NCBI GenBank assembly: GCA_021783215.1
Contig: JAJXUB010000011.1
Coordinates: 1 to 37,294, forward strand
Direction of reading: 5' to 3'
Length of the DNA: 37,294 nt
Origin: Actinomycetes bacterium
GTDB lineage: Bacteria; Actinomycetota; Actinomycetes; Actinomycetales; Dermatophilaceae
The position numbers were made by a program, and so were the translations under genes. Within the stretch, counting starts at the first letter, position 1, and the number at the start of each line of letters is the position of its first letter. Below are positions 11,450-19,949 of this stretch, piece after piece. Under the pieces are notes generated by a model that searched no databases, was not told where the DNA came from, and saw only the letters and a program-made list of their open reading frames with translations.

Positions 11450-12918
11450 GAGCCAACTCCCAGGGCCCGAAGGGCGTCGCCCGTAACCGTGAGCAACGGT
11501 GCCGGGATGATTCCGAGAAGGACGGTGACGACCCCGAGGACGGCGAGCACGAACATCTCGCTCCGGTCGGCGTCGCGACCGGCGGCCGCGACCCGCTCGA
11601 CGGGGACGGCGTCCCCGACCCAGACGAGCCGCGCGACCCGCAGGGCATAGGCCGCGGCGAGGGCGGTTCCGATCGCCGCGATGACCGCGCACCAACGCAG
11701 GAGCGTCGTCCCGGACGACCACGCCGCATACACGGAGAGGAACTCGCCCCAGAACCCGGCGAGGCCCGGAAGCCCGAGGCTCGCGGCGAGGCCGAGGATG
11801 AGGGCGAAGCCGAACCGCGGCCACGTCTCGCGGAGGGCGGCGCGGGCCGTCGCGAGGTCCGCGTTGCCCCAGCGCTCCTTGAGACCACCGACGATGAAGA
11901 AGAGCATTGCCGCGACGACCCCGTGGGCGACGTTGCCATACGCCGCGGCGCGGAACCCCGCAGCAGTGCCGGTGGAGAGCGCCAGAGCGACGAACCCCAT
12001 GTGGGCGACCGACGAGTAGGCGATGAGCCGCTTGAGGTCCTGCTCGACGAGACAGACAAGGCCACCCCAGATGATCCCGATGACGCCGCAGACGGCAACG
12101 ACGGGGGCGATCGAGTGGAACCCGTTGCTCACCGTCAGGACGGGGAGACGGAGGAGACCGTAGGTACCCATCTTGAGCAGGATCGCGGCAAGAACGACGG
12201 ATCCGGCGGTCGGCGCCGTCGTGTGGGCCGGTGGGAGCCATGTATGCACCGGCCACACGGGGACCTTGACGGCCAGACCGACGGTCAGAAGCGTGGCCGC
12301 GAGCAGCTGGGTGCCGTGCGGGAGATGAGCGACCGCTGCGGGCAGGAGCGTGAGGTCGGCCGTCCCGGTGCGGACGATGAGCAGGATGATCCCCAGCAGC
12401 ATGAGGGTCGACCCGCCGATGGTGAACAGCGCGAACCGGGCGGCGGCATCCTTGCGAGCGGCCTCGTTGTGCGGGTCACCGAACCGGCCGATGAGCGCCC
12501 ACATGGGGACGAGGACGATCTCGAAGGCGATGAAGAAGAGGAGCGCGTCGCCGGCGAGGAAGACGCCGAGAGCGCCGCCCTCGACGACGAGGAGGGAGCC
12601 GGCGAACGTGCTGGGCCGCCCGCCCTCGGGGACGTGGGTGAGGCCGTGGACGGCGACGAGGATGCCGATGCCGACGGTGAGCAGGACCAGCGGGGCGGAC
12701 AGGCCGTCGACGCGCAGGTGGAGCCGAGAGCCGAGGTCGGGCAGCCAGGCCCGGTCGAACGAGGACCGGGCGATGACGCCCCAGATGGCGACGGCGGCCG
12801 TCACGACGGACGTCACGAGCGAGACGAGCCCGACGGCGGACCGCTGGAGGTGCCGGCCGCCGGCGACGAGCCACCCGCCGACGCACAGGGGCAGCAGGAC
12901 GGTGAGGATCAGTGCCAC
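11446..12918 (-). CDS. nuoM: NADH-quinone oxidoreductase subunit M-like antiporter subunit
   Basis: A 490-aa polytopic membrane protein, normal for NuoM. It has the conserved Glu in FIAFEIVLVPMWALIG and the Lys/His segment KVPVWPVHTWLPPAHTTAP, both part of the proton path. Length and motifs are intact. It starts at GTG, 10 bases inside the end of nuoL, and ends in an ATGA overlap with nuoN, so translation is coupled along the series. Confidence 0.95.
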   Translation of the reverse strand: MALILTVLLPLCVGGWLVAGGRHLQRSAVGLVSLVTSVVTAAVAIWGVIARSSFDRAWLPDLGSRLHLRVDGLSAPLVLLTVGIGILVAVHGLTHVPEGGRPSTFAGSLLVVEGGALGVFLAGDALLFFIAFEIVLVPMWALIGRFGDPHNEAARKDAAARFALFTIGGSTLMLLGIILLIVRTGTADLTLLPAAVAHLPHGTQLLAATLLTVGLAVKVPVWPVHTWLPPAHTTAPTAGSVVLAAILLKMGTYGLLRLPVLTVSNGFHSIAPVVAVCGVIGIIWGGLVCLVEQDLKRLIAYSSVAHMGFVALALSTGTAAGFRAAAYGNVAHGVVAAMLFFIVGGLKERWGNADLATARAALRETWPRFGFALILGLAASLGLPGLAGFWGEFLSVYAAWSSGTTLLRWCAVIAAIGTALAAAYALRVARLVWVGDAVPVERVAAAGRDADRSEMFVLAVLGVVTVLLGIIPAPLLTVTGDALRALGVGS

Positions 12919-14810
12919 GTGAGCACCCCCAGGGCTCCGATGAGGACGGCGGCGGCGAGGACCCAGACGAGCCCGGTCGCCGGCCGCTCGGGCCGGTGGA
13001 TGTCATCGCCACGTCGGCCGAGCCAGTCGATGCTTCGGGCGCCCGTCAGCGCGGTCGCGTCGACGACGTGGTCGTCGACGGTTCGGACGAGCTTGGCCAG
13101 CGCAAGGACGGGAACGGCGACAACGGCGAGGTAGAGCCCGTCGACGCCGAGGCCTCGGTCGAAGAGCGGCATACGAGGTCCGACGAGCCGGACCGCCGGG
13201 TCGACCGACCATCCGGACGAGAGGAGCCAGGCGGCGAGGGCGCCGATGATGATCAGGACGACGGTGACACCCGTGAGCGCCCAGTCGATGGCGCCGTTGA
13301 CGTCGAGGAGCTTCGTCAGGAGGACGAGGCCGCCGAAGACCGTGCCGATGAGGAGGAGGACGAGGGTGACGGCGACGGCCGGGTCGACGCCGGACGGCGG
13401 AGCGTGGTGGTCGTCGCCGGTCGTCGCCGGCTCGAGCGCGACGACCTGTTCGTTCTCGGGGCCGTGGCGGCCGGAGTCGGGCGCCATGACGACGAGCCAG
13501 GCGCGCGTCGAGTACGCCGCCGTGAGGACGACGGTGACCAGGAGCGCGACGAGGACGACGATGGCGACCCAGTCACCCTCCCTGGCCGCGTCGAAGGCGA
13601 CGCCGACGACGTGCTCCTTGGACAGTCCGCCGACGACGAAGGGCAACCCAGCGAGGGCGAGGAGCCCGAAGCCGAAGGACACCTGGACGAGCGCGGACTT
13701 GCGGGCGGTCCCTCGCAGTGCCGTCGCGGCCGTGCCGCCGCCGACGAGACCGAGCCAGCCGATGCCGAGGAAGAGCAGCGCCTTGAAGAACGCGTGCGCG
13801 TAGAGGTGGAAGCTCGCGGGGCCACTGCCGGCCACCCCGGCCGCCGCGAGCGGCGACAGCATGATGGCGACCTGGCTGACCGTCGAGTAGGCGAGAAGCC
13901 GCTTGATGTCGCTCTGGCCGAAGGCGAGGACCCCACTGAGGATCATCGTGCTCGACACGCTGATCCCGAGGACGGCTCGCGCGGCCGTCGACTCACCGAG
14001 CAGCGGCGACAGCCGGGCGAGGACGAACGTCCCGGCGGCGACCATCGTCGCCGCGTGGATGAGGGCAGAGGCGGGCGTCGGGCCTTCCATGGCGTCGGGC
14101 AGCCAGTCCTGGAAGGGGATCTGGGCCGACTTGCCGAGCACACCGAGGATCAGCAGGATGACCGCGGCGGCCCGCAGGGTCCCGTTGACGCCCGGGGCGC
14201 CCCAGTGGCTGAGGACGTCGCCGTAGGCCGTCGACCTCGCGCCCGTCGCGAGCAGGACGACCCCCAGGACGAAGCCGATGTCGGCAAACCGGGTGACGAG
14301 GAAGGCCTTTTGCGAGGCCCTGCGCGCCGACTCCTTGCGGGACCAGTGACCGATGAGCAGGTAGGAGCACCAGCCCATGACCTCCCACCCGACGAGGGTG
14401 AGGATGAGGTCGGAGGAGGTGACGACGAGGATCATCGCCGCCGTGAAGAGCCCAACCGTACCGGCGAACACCGGGTAGCGGTCGTCCGTGCGCAGGTAGC
14501 TCGTCGCGTACAGCTGGACGCACAGGGAGACGAGGGTGACGGCGCCGAGGACGACGAGGACCGGACCGGACCCGTCGAGACGAAGAGGGATCCGCAGGCC
14601 GGCATCGAGCGGCGGCATCGTCCCGACGGTGGCGTCCGCGCCTGCGGCGACGGGGCCGTGGAGGAGCGCCACGACCGAGGCACCGAGGGCGATGACGCCG
14701 GAGCCGACGGCGACGAGGGCCGCCGGCATACGACCGCGCCTGGCGAGGGCGAGGCAGAGGGGGGAGGCGAGTGCGGGCGCGAGGATGGCGACCCACAGAA
14801 GGGCCTTCAT
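12909..14810 (-). CDS. nuoL: NADH-quinone oxidoreductase subunit L-like antiporter subunit
   Basis: A 633-aa membrane protein of normal NuoL length, including the C-terminal part expected to form the long lateral helix. The conserved Glu lies in LVGWEVMGWCSYLLIG, and the Lys and following segment appear as GKSAQIPFQDWLPDAMEGPT with HAATMVAAG after it. It is the distal proton-pumping subunit of complex I. The ATG overlaps the nuoK stop (ATGA). Two GGCATAC motifs lie inside, each read as CGT-ATG-CCG. Confidence 0.95.
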   Translation of the reverse strand: MKALLWVAILAPALASPLCLALARRGRMPAALVAVGSGVIALGASVVALLHGPVAAGADATVGTMPPLDAGLRIPLRLDGSGPVLVVLGAVTLVSLCVQLYATSYLRTDDRYPVFAGTVGLFTAAMILVVTSSDLILTLVGWEVMGWCSYLLIGHWSRKESARRASQKAFLVTRFADIGFVLGVVLLATGARSTAYGDVLSHWGAPGVNGTLRAAAVILLILGVLGKSAQIPFQDWLPDAMEGPTPASALIHAATMVAAGTFVLARLSPLLGESTAARAVLGISVSSTMILSGVLAFGQSDIKRLLAYSTVSQVAIMLSPLAAAGVAGSGPASFHLYAHAFFKALLFLGIGWLGLVGGGTAATALRGTARKSALVQVSFGFGLLALAGLPFVVGGLSKEHVVGVAFDAAREGDWVAIVVLVALLVTVVLTAAYSTRAWLVVMAPDSGRHGPENEQVVALEPATTGDDHHAPPSGVDPAVAVTLVLLLIGTVFGGLVLLTKLLDVNGAIDWALTGVTVVLIIIGALAAWLLSSGWSVDPAVRLVGPRMPLFDRGLGVDGLYLAVVAVPVLALAKLVRTVDDHVVDATALTGARSIDWLGRRGDDIHRPERPATGLVWVLAAAVLIGALGVLTWH

Positions 14811-15100
14811 GACTTCTCCGTGACGTCGATGCCGCTGGCGCGGAAGGCGAGGAGCACCACAGCGAGGGCGACGACGACCTCGGCCGCCGCGATCGTGATG
14901 ATGAACAGGGGCAGCACCGAGCCCGCCGTCGACGGGACGCTGACGGTGGCACCCGAGGCGACGAACAGGACGTTCGCACCGTTGAGGATGAGCTCGACAC
15001 CGATGAGGACGAGCACGGCGTTGCGGCGCGCGAGGACTCCGTAGGCGCCGATCCCGATGAGACAGGTGGCCAGCACGACCGCCGGCCAGGCGTGGATCAT
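14807..15100 (-). CDS. nuoK: NADH-quinone oxidoreductase subunit K-like protein
   Basis: A 97-aa protein with three membrane helices. It has the conserved Glu in the second helix (GVELILNGANVLF) and in the third (AAAEVVVALAVVLL), both needed for proton transfer in NuoK. The ATG at 15100 overlaps the nuoJ stop and the gene ends in an ATGA overlap with nuoL. It is a normal-length member lying inside the long uninterrupted series. Confidence 0.95.
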   Translation of the reverse strand: MIHAWPAVVLATCLIGIGAYGVLARRNAVLVLIGVELILNGANVLFVASGATVSVPSTAGSVLPLFIITIAAAEVVVALAVVLLAFRASGIDVTEKS

Positions 15101-15615
15101 GCGTCCTCTTTTCCGGTGACGGCCCGGCTGCGCGCGATGGCGAGGGCGGCGACGAGGGAGGCGAGCAGGAGCAGCGAGAGAAGCTCGAAGGGCCACGCCC
15201 AGGTCCCGAACAGGTCGGCGCCCAGGGCCCGGTTGCTCGTCACCTGCCGGGTGACCGCGCCGGAACCGGCGATGGGCAGCAGGACGGCCAGCAGGAGCGC
15301 AACGAGGCCGGCGGCGATGACGGCGGCGACCCCACGGTGGGCCGGCGAGGTCGCGTGGTCCCTGCTCGGACCGATGGGGCTGCGCGTCACCATGAGCGCG
15401 AAGAGGACGAGGACGACGATGGCGCCGACGTAGACGAGCAGCTGCACGAGGGCGACGATCTCGGCCCCGAGAACAAGGTAGACGCCCGCCAGCGAGCCGA
15501 GGGCGACGACGAGCCACAAGGCTGCGTGGACGATGTGCCGGGTCGTCACGGCGAGCAGCGCGCCGGCCAGCGCCAGAAGGCCGAAGCCGACGAGCGCGAC
15601 GTCCAATGCCGTCAC
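15097..15615 (-). CDS. nuoJ: NADH-quinone oxidoreductase subunit J-like protein
   Basis: A 172-aa membrane protein with five predicted helices, normal for NuoJ. Helix 3 shows the conserved pattern [20 protein letters not shown], which contains the pi-bulge region linking the quinone site to the proton channels. The start is GTG and overlaps the nuoI stop as GTGA. It is a membrane-arm subunit of complex I. Confidence 0.94.
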   Translation of the reverse strand: MTALDVALVGFGLLALAGALLAVTTRHIVHAALWLVVALGSLAGVYLVLGAEIVALVQLLVYVGAIVVLVLFALMVTRSPIGPSRDHATSPAHRGVAAVIAAGLVALLLAVLLPIAGSGAVTRQVTSNRALGADLFGTWAWPFELLSLLLLASLVAALAIARSRAVTGKEDA

Positions 15616-16394
15616 GACGTCTCCTCCTCGGGCGCGACCGGGGGCTCGGCCGGAACGGCAGGCTCGGGCGGTTCGGGCGGTGCAGCCGGCTCGGCGTCGC
15701 GCGTCGCGGGGGTCGCCGCGTCGGTCGTCGCGTCGGTCGGAGCGCCCGCGGCGGCCTCGGGTGCGGGACGCTCGGCGCGTGCGGGGCGGTCCCCGCCCGC
15801 TGGACGCTCCCGTCGCACTGGAGCCTCACCGGCCGCCGAGACGGCCCCGGTGGCGTCGCCAGCGGCAGCCGCGGGACGCGGGACCCGAGGCGGTTTGTTG
15901 GCCGACACCACCTCGGCGGCGTCCGGCGCCCGCTCGTCGAGGGCGGGCGGCACCGGTACCGTCTGCACCCACTGGCCGAGCCGCTCCTTCTCATGGAGCA
16001 GGTCCTGGATGTCGAACTCGGCATACTCGAACTGAGGGCTCCAGTAGAGCGCGTCGAACGGGCACACCTCGACGCAGATACCGCAGTACATGCACAGGGC
16101 GTAGTCGATGGCGAAGCGGTCGAGCACGTTGCGCTGCCGCTCGCGACCACCGGGCGTCGTCGCCGGGATCGTCTCCTTGTGGCCCTCGATGTAGATGCAC
16201 CAGTCGGGACACTCGCGCGCGCAGAGCATGCACGAGGTGCAGTTCTCCTCGACGAGCGCGATGACCCCGCGGGAGCGCGGCGGCAGGTCGGGACGGGCGT
16301 CCGGGTACTCGTGCGTGACGGCTGGACGCGCCATCGTCTTCATCGTGATGCCGAGCCCCTTGAAGACCCCCGGGAGGAAGCCACGCTCGCTCAT
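15612..16394 (-). CDS. nuoI: NADH-quinone oxidoreductase subunit I-like 2[4Fe-4S] protein with long C-terminal tail
   Basis: A 260-aa protein. The core (about residues 40-125) binds two [4Fe-4S] clusters through Cys52-55-58-62 and Cys101-104-107-111, the classic CxxCxxCxxxC pair that carries clusters N6a and N6b. After about residue 150 comes an unusual tail of about 110 residues made almost entirely of Ala, Pro, Glu, Arg and Thr, ending [11 protein letters not shown], with no predicted fold. Typical NuoI is about 150-200 aa. The subunit passes electrons from the input side towards NuoB. With no nuoE, nuoF or nuoG here, it could be the entry point for ferredoxin, as proposed for other short complex I forms; that is inference. 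Confidence 0.94.
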   Translation of the reverse strand: MSERGFLPGVFKGLGITMKTMARPAVTHEYPDARPDLPPRSRGVIALVEENCTSCMLCARECPDWCIYIEGHKETIPATTPGGRERQRNVLDRFAIDYALCMYCGICVEVCPFDALYWSPQFEYAEFDIQDLLHEKERLGQWVQTVPVPPALDERAPDAAEVVSANKPPRVPRPAAAAGDATGAVSAAGEAPVRRERPAGGDRPARAERPAPEAAAGAPTDATTDAATPATRDAEPAAPPEPPEPAVPAEPPVAPEEETS

Positions 16395-17347
16395 CGCATC
16401 ATCACCACCCCAACGGCCGTGATCAGGAGCTGGACCAGCGCGAGCGGCACGAGGACGAGCCAGGCGAACCGCTGAAGCTGGTCCTCACGCAACCGTGGCC
16501 ACGAGTTGCGGAACCAGAGGAACAGGAAGGCGATGGGCACCGCCTTGAGGATCGTCCAGAGCCACCCGAGCGGTCCGGACCATGGGCCGTGCCAGGCGCC
16601 GAGGAACATGACGGACATGAGCAGCGACATGAGGACGATGCCCGCATACTCGGCAAGGAGGAACAGTGCGAACCTCAGGCCGGAGTACTCGGTGTACGGC
16701 CCGAAGACGATCTCGCTGTCGGCGAGCGGCATGTCGAACGGCGGTCGCTGGATCTCCGCGCAGCCGCCTGCGAGGAAGACGAACGCGGCGGGGAGCTGCC
16801 AGAGGAGCCACCAGGGACGCCATTCCGTCGCGATGCCCGTCAGGGACAGTGTGCCGGCGGCGAGGGCCACGGAGGCCACGGCGAGCACCATCGGCAGCTC
16901 GTAGGCGATGAGCTGGGCGGCCGACCGGAGACCGCCGAGGAGGGAGTACTTGTTGGCGCTCGCCCACCCGGCCATGAGACCGCCGAGGACACCGACCGCC
17001 GTCGCCGCCAGGACGACCACGGCGCTGGCAGGGGCGTCGGCGCCGACGATCGACGGCGAGAGGGGCACGACGGCGAGGGCGACGAGGTACGGGATGAGGG
17101 CGAGGGACGGCGCGAGGCGGAAGACGCCCTTGTCCGCGGCGGTCGGGAGCAGGTCGTCCTTCTGGACGAACTTGGCCGCGTCGGCAATGAGCTGAGCCCA
17201 GCCATGGAAGCCACCGGCATACATGGGCCCGAGCCGAGCCTGCATGTGCGCCATGACCTTGTGCTCCATGAAACCGACGAGGAGCGGAAGGACGAGGAAC
17301 GCCGCGAGGACGGCGACGGACCGAAGGACGACCTCCCACACGCTCAT
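16391..17347 (-). CDS. nuoH: NADH-quinone oxidoreductase subunit H-like protein
   Basis: A 318-aa membrane protein with about 8-9 helices, normal for NuoH. Conserved loops are visible: [20 protein letters not shown] near the N-terminus, and [20 protein letters not shown] followed by [17 protein letters not shown], the acidic segment that lines the quinone chamber. An ATG at 17359 is in frame, but the one at 17347 overlaps the nuoC stop as ATGA and begins MSVWEVVL, so I prefer it. NuoH anchors the peripheral arm through NuoB and NuoD; nuoD would normally lie between nuoC and nuoH and is absent here. Confidence 0.95.
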   Translation of the reverse strand: MSVWEVVLRSVAVLAAFLVLPLLVGFMEHKVMAHMQARLGPMYAGGFHGWAQLIADAAKFVQKDDLLPTAADKGVFRLAPSLALIPYLVALAVVPLSPSIVGADAPASAVVVLAATAVGVLGGLMAGWASANKYSLLGGLRSAAQLIAYELPMVLAVASVALAAGTLSLTGIATEWRPWWLLWQLPAAFVFLAGGCAEIQRPPFDMPLADSEIVFGPYTEYSGLRFALFLLAEYAGIVLMSLLMSVMFLGAWHGPWSGPLGWLWTILKAVPIAFLFLWFRNSWPRLREDQLQRFAWLVLVPLALVQLLITAVGVVMMR

Positions 17348-17874
17348 CGCGGCCCCCATTCGGGCTCCGGGACCCCGGGAGCCTGGATCTTCTTGCGGGC
17401 CGGGGCCGTGCCGCCGTGCCCCTCACCGGGCTCCTTGCCGCCGGGCCACGCCTTCGAGGCCCGTGAGGCCAGCATGAAGGACTTCCGCAAGGGGGTGCCG
17501 ACGAAGCCGTCGGGCAGGAGGAGGGGGCGTAGGCCGAGGCGGGTGTGGTCGAGGAACCCGTCGAACGGGATCCCGAACATCTCGAAGGTCTCACGCTCGT
17601 GGAACGCCGCGCCCGCGAAGAGGCCGGTGATGCTGCCGAGGGCCTCGCCGTCGGGGACCCGCGTCGTCAGCCGGACCGCCCGCAGTGCACCCGGGGTTGA
17701 CCCGTCGACGAGCCGGACGACGACATCGAAGCCGGGGCGCTGCTCGTCATAGGTCCGGTCGACGGCCGACAGCCAGTCGAAGAAGTCGAACCCGCGTGCC
17801 CGTGAGTCCGCAACGGCCACAACCCATTCGGCGGGCTCGACCGTGAGCGTCTCGTCGGGGACCCTTGTGCTCAT
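17344..17874 (-). CDS. nuoC: NADH-quinone oxidoreductase subunit C-like (30 kDa) protein
   Basis: A 176-aa soluble protein of the complex I 30-kDa family. Its C-terminal half carries the signature [16 protein letters not shown] followed by [16 protein letters not shown], which matches the HERExxDLFG...HPLRKDY family pattern. It is not fused to NuoD, and no NuoD frame follows. The last 30 residues are basic and Pro-rich. The ATG overlaps the nuoB stop (ATGA). NuoC is a structural subunit next to NuoD and NuoI in the peripheral arm, so keeping C while losing D is odd. Confidence 0.93.
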   Translation of the reverse strand: MSTRVPDETLTVEPAEWVVAVADSRARGFDFFDWLSAVDRTYDEQRPGFDVVVRLVDGSTPGALRAVRLTTRVPDGEALGSITGLFAGAAFHERETFEMFGIPFDGFLDHTRLGLRPLLLPDGFVGTPLRKSFMLASRASKAWPGGKEPGEGHGGTAPARKKIQAPGVPEPEWGPR

Positions 17875-18452
17875 GGGCGGCTCACCAGGCCCCTTGTCAC
17901 CTCAGGCGCCGTCGCCCTCCGGTGGCCGGCGTAGGTGCGGCGCTGCTTCTCGGCGAGCCCGGCGGAGCTGAGGGTCTCGCCGGCGATCTTCTCCTGCAGC
18001 CGGATGATCCCCTGCAGGAGCGACTCCGGCCGGGGCGGGCAGCCGGGCACGTAGACGTCGACGGGGATGATCTGGTCGACCCCCTTCGTCACCGAGTAGC
18101 TGTCCCAGTACGGGCCGCCCGAGTTGCTGCAGGATCCGAAGGAGATGACGTACTTCGGCTCGGCCATCTGGTCGTAGAGGCGACGGACGGCCGGCCCCAT
18201 CTTGTCCGTCACGGTGCCGGACACGATCATGAGGTCGGCCTGCCGCGGGCCGGGTGCGAACGGGATGACCCCGAGGCGGATGAAGTCGTGGTTGCTCGCC
18301 GAACCGGCGATGAACTCGATCGCGCAGCACGCAAGCCCGAAGTTGAACACCCAGAGGCTGTAGCGCCGGCCCCAGTTGAGGACGACCTTGATCGGCTTCG
18401 GGGCGTGCTCGGAGACCGGGCCGAGCTTGGGCATCGGCAGGTCAACGCTCAT
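17871..18452 (-). CDS. nuoB: NADH-quinone oxidoreductase subunit B-like [4Fe-4S] protein
   Basis: A 193-aa protein that carries the ligands of the terminal cluster N2: the tandem cysteines in [10 protein letters not shown] (Cys42-43), the Cys in [15 protein letters not shown] and the Cys in VPGCPPRPE. All four ligands are intact, so cluster N2 can form. The frame is open to a GTG at 18461, but AAGGTGA sits 6 bases before the ATG at 18452 as a ribosome site, so I prefer that start. NuoB delivers electrons to quinone in a cavity normally shared with NuoD. Confidence 0.94.
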   Translation of the reverse strand: MSVDLPMPKLGPVSEHAPKPIKVVLNWGRRYSLWVFNFGLACCAIEFIAGSASNHDFIRLGVIPFAPGPRQADLMIVSGTVTDKMGPAVRRLYDQMAEPKYVISFGSCSNSGGPYWDSYSVTKGVDQIIPVDVYVPGCPPRPESLLQGIIRLQEKIAGETLSSAGLAEKQRRTYAGHRRATAPEVTRGLVSRP

Positions 18453-18476
18453 GCTTGTCACCTTATCGACGGGCGG

Positions 18477-18836
18477 TCAGGTCCAGTGGAGCAGTCCGCG
18501 CCGCGCCGTATGCGCCAGACCGACGACGAGAACCCCGACGAAGATACCCATCTCGACGAGCGAGGCGACGCCGAGGTGCGCGTCACGCAGGACGTAGGCC
18601 CACGGGAAGAGAAAGACGGCGTCGACGGCGAAGATGACGTAGAGGAACGCGTATGCCAGGTAGCGCACGTGGACCTGCGCCCAGCCGGTGCCGACGGGGT
18701 CCACGCCGGACTCGTACGTCCGCAGGGTTGCGGGGATCGGTGCGTTCGGCGCGAGCATCCAGCGGGCCAACAGCGCGACGACCACCAGGAGGATGCCGGC
18801 CAGGACGACACCGCCGAGCACCACATATGCCGTCAT
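18477..18836 (-). CDS. nuoA: NADH-quinone oxidoreductase subunit A-like protein
   Basis: A 119-aa protein with three membrane helices. The loop YESGVDPVGTGWAQ and the following RYLAYAFLYVIFAVDAVFLF segment, with its conserved acidic residue in helix 2, identify NuoA. It is the first nuo gene. A TAGCCT box at 18849-18844 lies 7 bases before the ATG and no ribosome site is seen, so the nuo genes may start from their own leaderless promoter, separate from the cytochrome genes upstream. A strong hairpin at 18933-18967 lies between the two groups. Confidence 0.94.
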   Translation of the reverse strand: MTAYVVLGGVVLAGILLVVVALLARWMLAPNAPIPATLRTYESGVDPVGTGWAQVHVRYLAYAFLYVIFAVDAVFLFPWAYVLRDAHLGVASLVEMGIFVGVLVVGLAHTARRGLLHWT

Positions 18837-18843
18837 GTCGGCA

Positions 18844-18849
18844 AGGCTA
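18844..18849 (-). promoter_or_regulatory. Candidate -10 box (TAGCCT) for the nuoA-N genes
   Basis: On the minus strand TAGCCT ends 7 bases before the nuoA ATG, downstream of the hairpin. It suggests independent, leaderless transcription of the nuo series. The -35 region is not recognisable. Confidence 0.4.
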
Positions 18850-18932
18850 CAGCGGTCGGACCCTCGCCTTGCGCACGGCCCCGGCGGTCGCGCCTGCGTG
18901 CATCGACGGACATGCGTATGCGTTCGGAAAGC

Positions 18933-18967
18933 GATGTGGGGACAGGCGATTCGCCTGTCCCCACATC
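18933..18967 (-). terminator. Perfect 17-bp inverted repeat between the cytochrome b genes and nuoA
   Basis: The arms are gatgtggggacaggcga and its exact reverse complement, with one central base. As RNA it would fold into a very stable hairpin with a tiny loop. It lies 16 bases after the stop of the subunit IV-like gene. No U-run follows on the minus strand, which is common for actinobacterial terminators. It could also be a processing or mobile palindromic element. Confidence 0.6.
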
Positions 18968-18983
18968 TTGTGTCACCTCGCCG

Positions 18984-19949
18984 TCACGTGGTGCGGCGCG
19001 CCGGCGCGGTGGTCCCGGTGCGGCGGTACCAGTCACGCCAGATGAGCTTGTGGACCGGAATCCATCTCGGGATGTTGCGCAGGCCGGGGATGAGCGGCAC
19101 CAGCGCGAGCCCGAGGGTGAGCACCATCATGAGACCCCACACGAGGGCATCGGCGTTGTCGGAGCTCTTGAACGGCTCGACCTGGTACCAGAAGGTGTAA
19201 AGCCACAGCCACGGCTGCCCCGGGTAGTTGCCCGTCTCGTTCATCATGCCCCACTGGTCTCCGCCGAGGCTGCTCGCGCGCGCCCTGTCCTCGACCGCAG
19301 AGCCGTCGGCGAGAAGGAGCAGCTTGCGGGTCGGGTCGAACCCGTAGAACGAGGTGCTGACCTGCTGCTCGAGACCGCCCTCGGCGGCGACCTTGGCGTA
19401 CGACGCCATCATCGCCGGGACCGGGCCGTAGTCGCCCGACGGGACCTTCGTGGGGTCGCCGCCGACCTTGTCGTCGCTGAGCGCCTTGTAGTAGTCGCCG
19501 GCCCACTTGGTCTGCTGGTCGGCGGACGCCTTGCTCCACGTGTCGAGGTTCGCCGTCAGGGCGCTGTCGCCCTGGACGTCCTTCAGCGGGTTGATGACGA
19601 AGTCGTTGGCCGCGTCGATGGGGTGGGTGACACCGCCCCACTTCTGCAGGGGGATACCGAGCAGGTTCTGCCCGTCCGAGGCGTTGTTGTAGGGCGGGCC
19701 GTAGCCGGCCGTCCCGGAGTCACCGGAGAGCTCCCCGGTCGCCGTCAGGATGACGTCGTTGGGGTTGGCCTTGGCCCAGTCCTGGATGGTCATGGCCTTC
19801 TCGTCCGGCGAGCCGAAGACGGCGCCGAGGACGATGGTCAGCAGCGAGACACCGACGAGCGCGAGGACGAACTCCTTGACGAGGTCGTACGGGCGCGTGG
19901 GGAAGATATGCGAGTCGGGCGTTCCGTCACCCTTGCGGCGCGGGCTCAT
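18984..19949 (-). CDS. Cytochrome b C-terminal domain (subunit IV)-like protein with large insert
   Basis: A 321-aa protein. Its N-terminus (SHIFPTRPYDLVKEFVLALV) resembles the start of cytochrome b helix E or b6f subunit IV, giving one membrane segment at about 20-46. A soluble region of about 190 residues follows, rich in Asp, Lys, Asn and Thr. Near the end comes PWLWLYTFWYQVEPF, where bc complexes have the Qo motif PEWY, then a second membrane helix (ALVWGLMMVLTLGLALVPLI) and a basic tail. The third helix of subunit IV seems missing and the PEWY Glu is not conserved. It overlaps the cytochrome b gene by 4 bases. I infer it completes a split cytochrome b; the relationship is remote and should be tested. 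Confidence 0.6.
   Translation of the reverse strand: MSPRRKGDGTPDSHIFPTRPYDLVKEFVLALVGVSLLTIVLGAVFGSPDEKAMTIQDWAKANPNDVILTATGELSGDSGTAGYGPPYNNASDGQNLLGIPLQKWGGVTHPIDAANDFVINPLKDVQGDSALTANLDTWSKASADQQTKWAGDYYKALSDDKVGGDPTKVPSGDYGPVPAMMASYAKVAAEGGLEQQVSTSFYGFDPTRKLLLLADGSAVEDRARASSLGGDQWGMMNETGNYPGQPWLWLYTFWYQVEPFKSSDNADALVWGLMMVLTLGLALVPLIPGLRNIPRWIPVHKLIWRDWYRRTGTTAPARRTT

Noticed and set aside
11449-12256. Upstream extension of the nuoN frame
   Set aside because: The added residues are Arg/Pro/Gly-rich and overlap nuoM in another frame; the ATG at 11449 with the ATGA overlap is the natural start.
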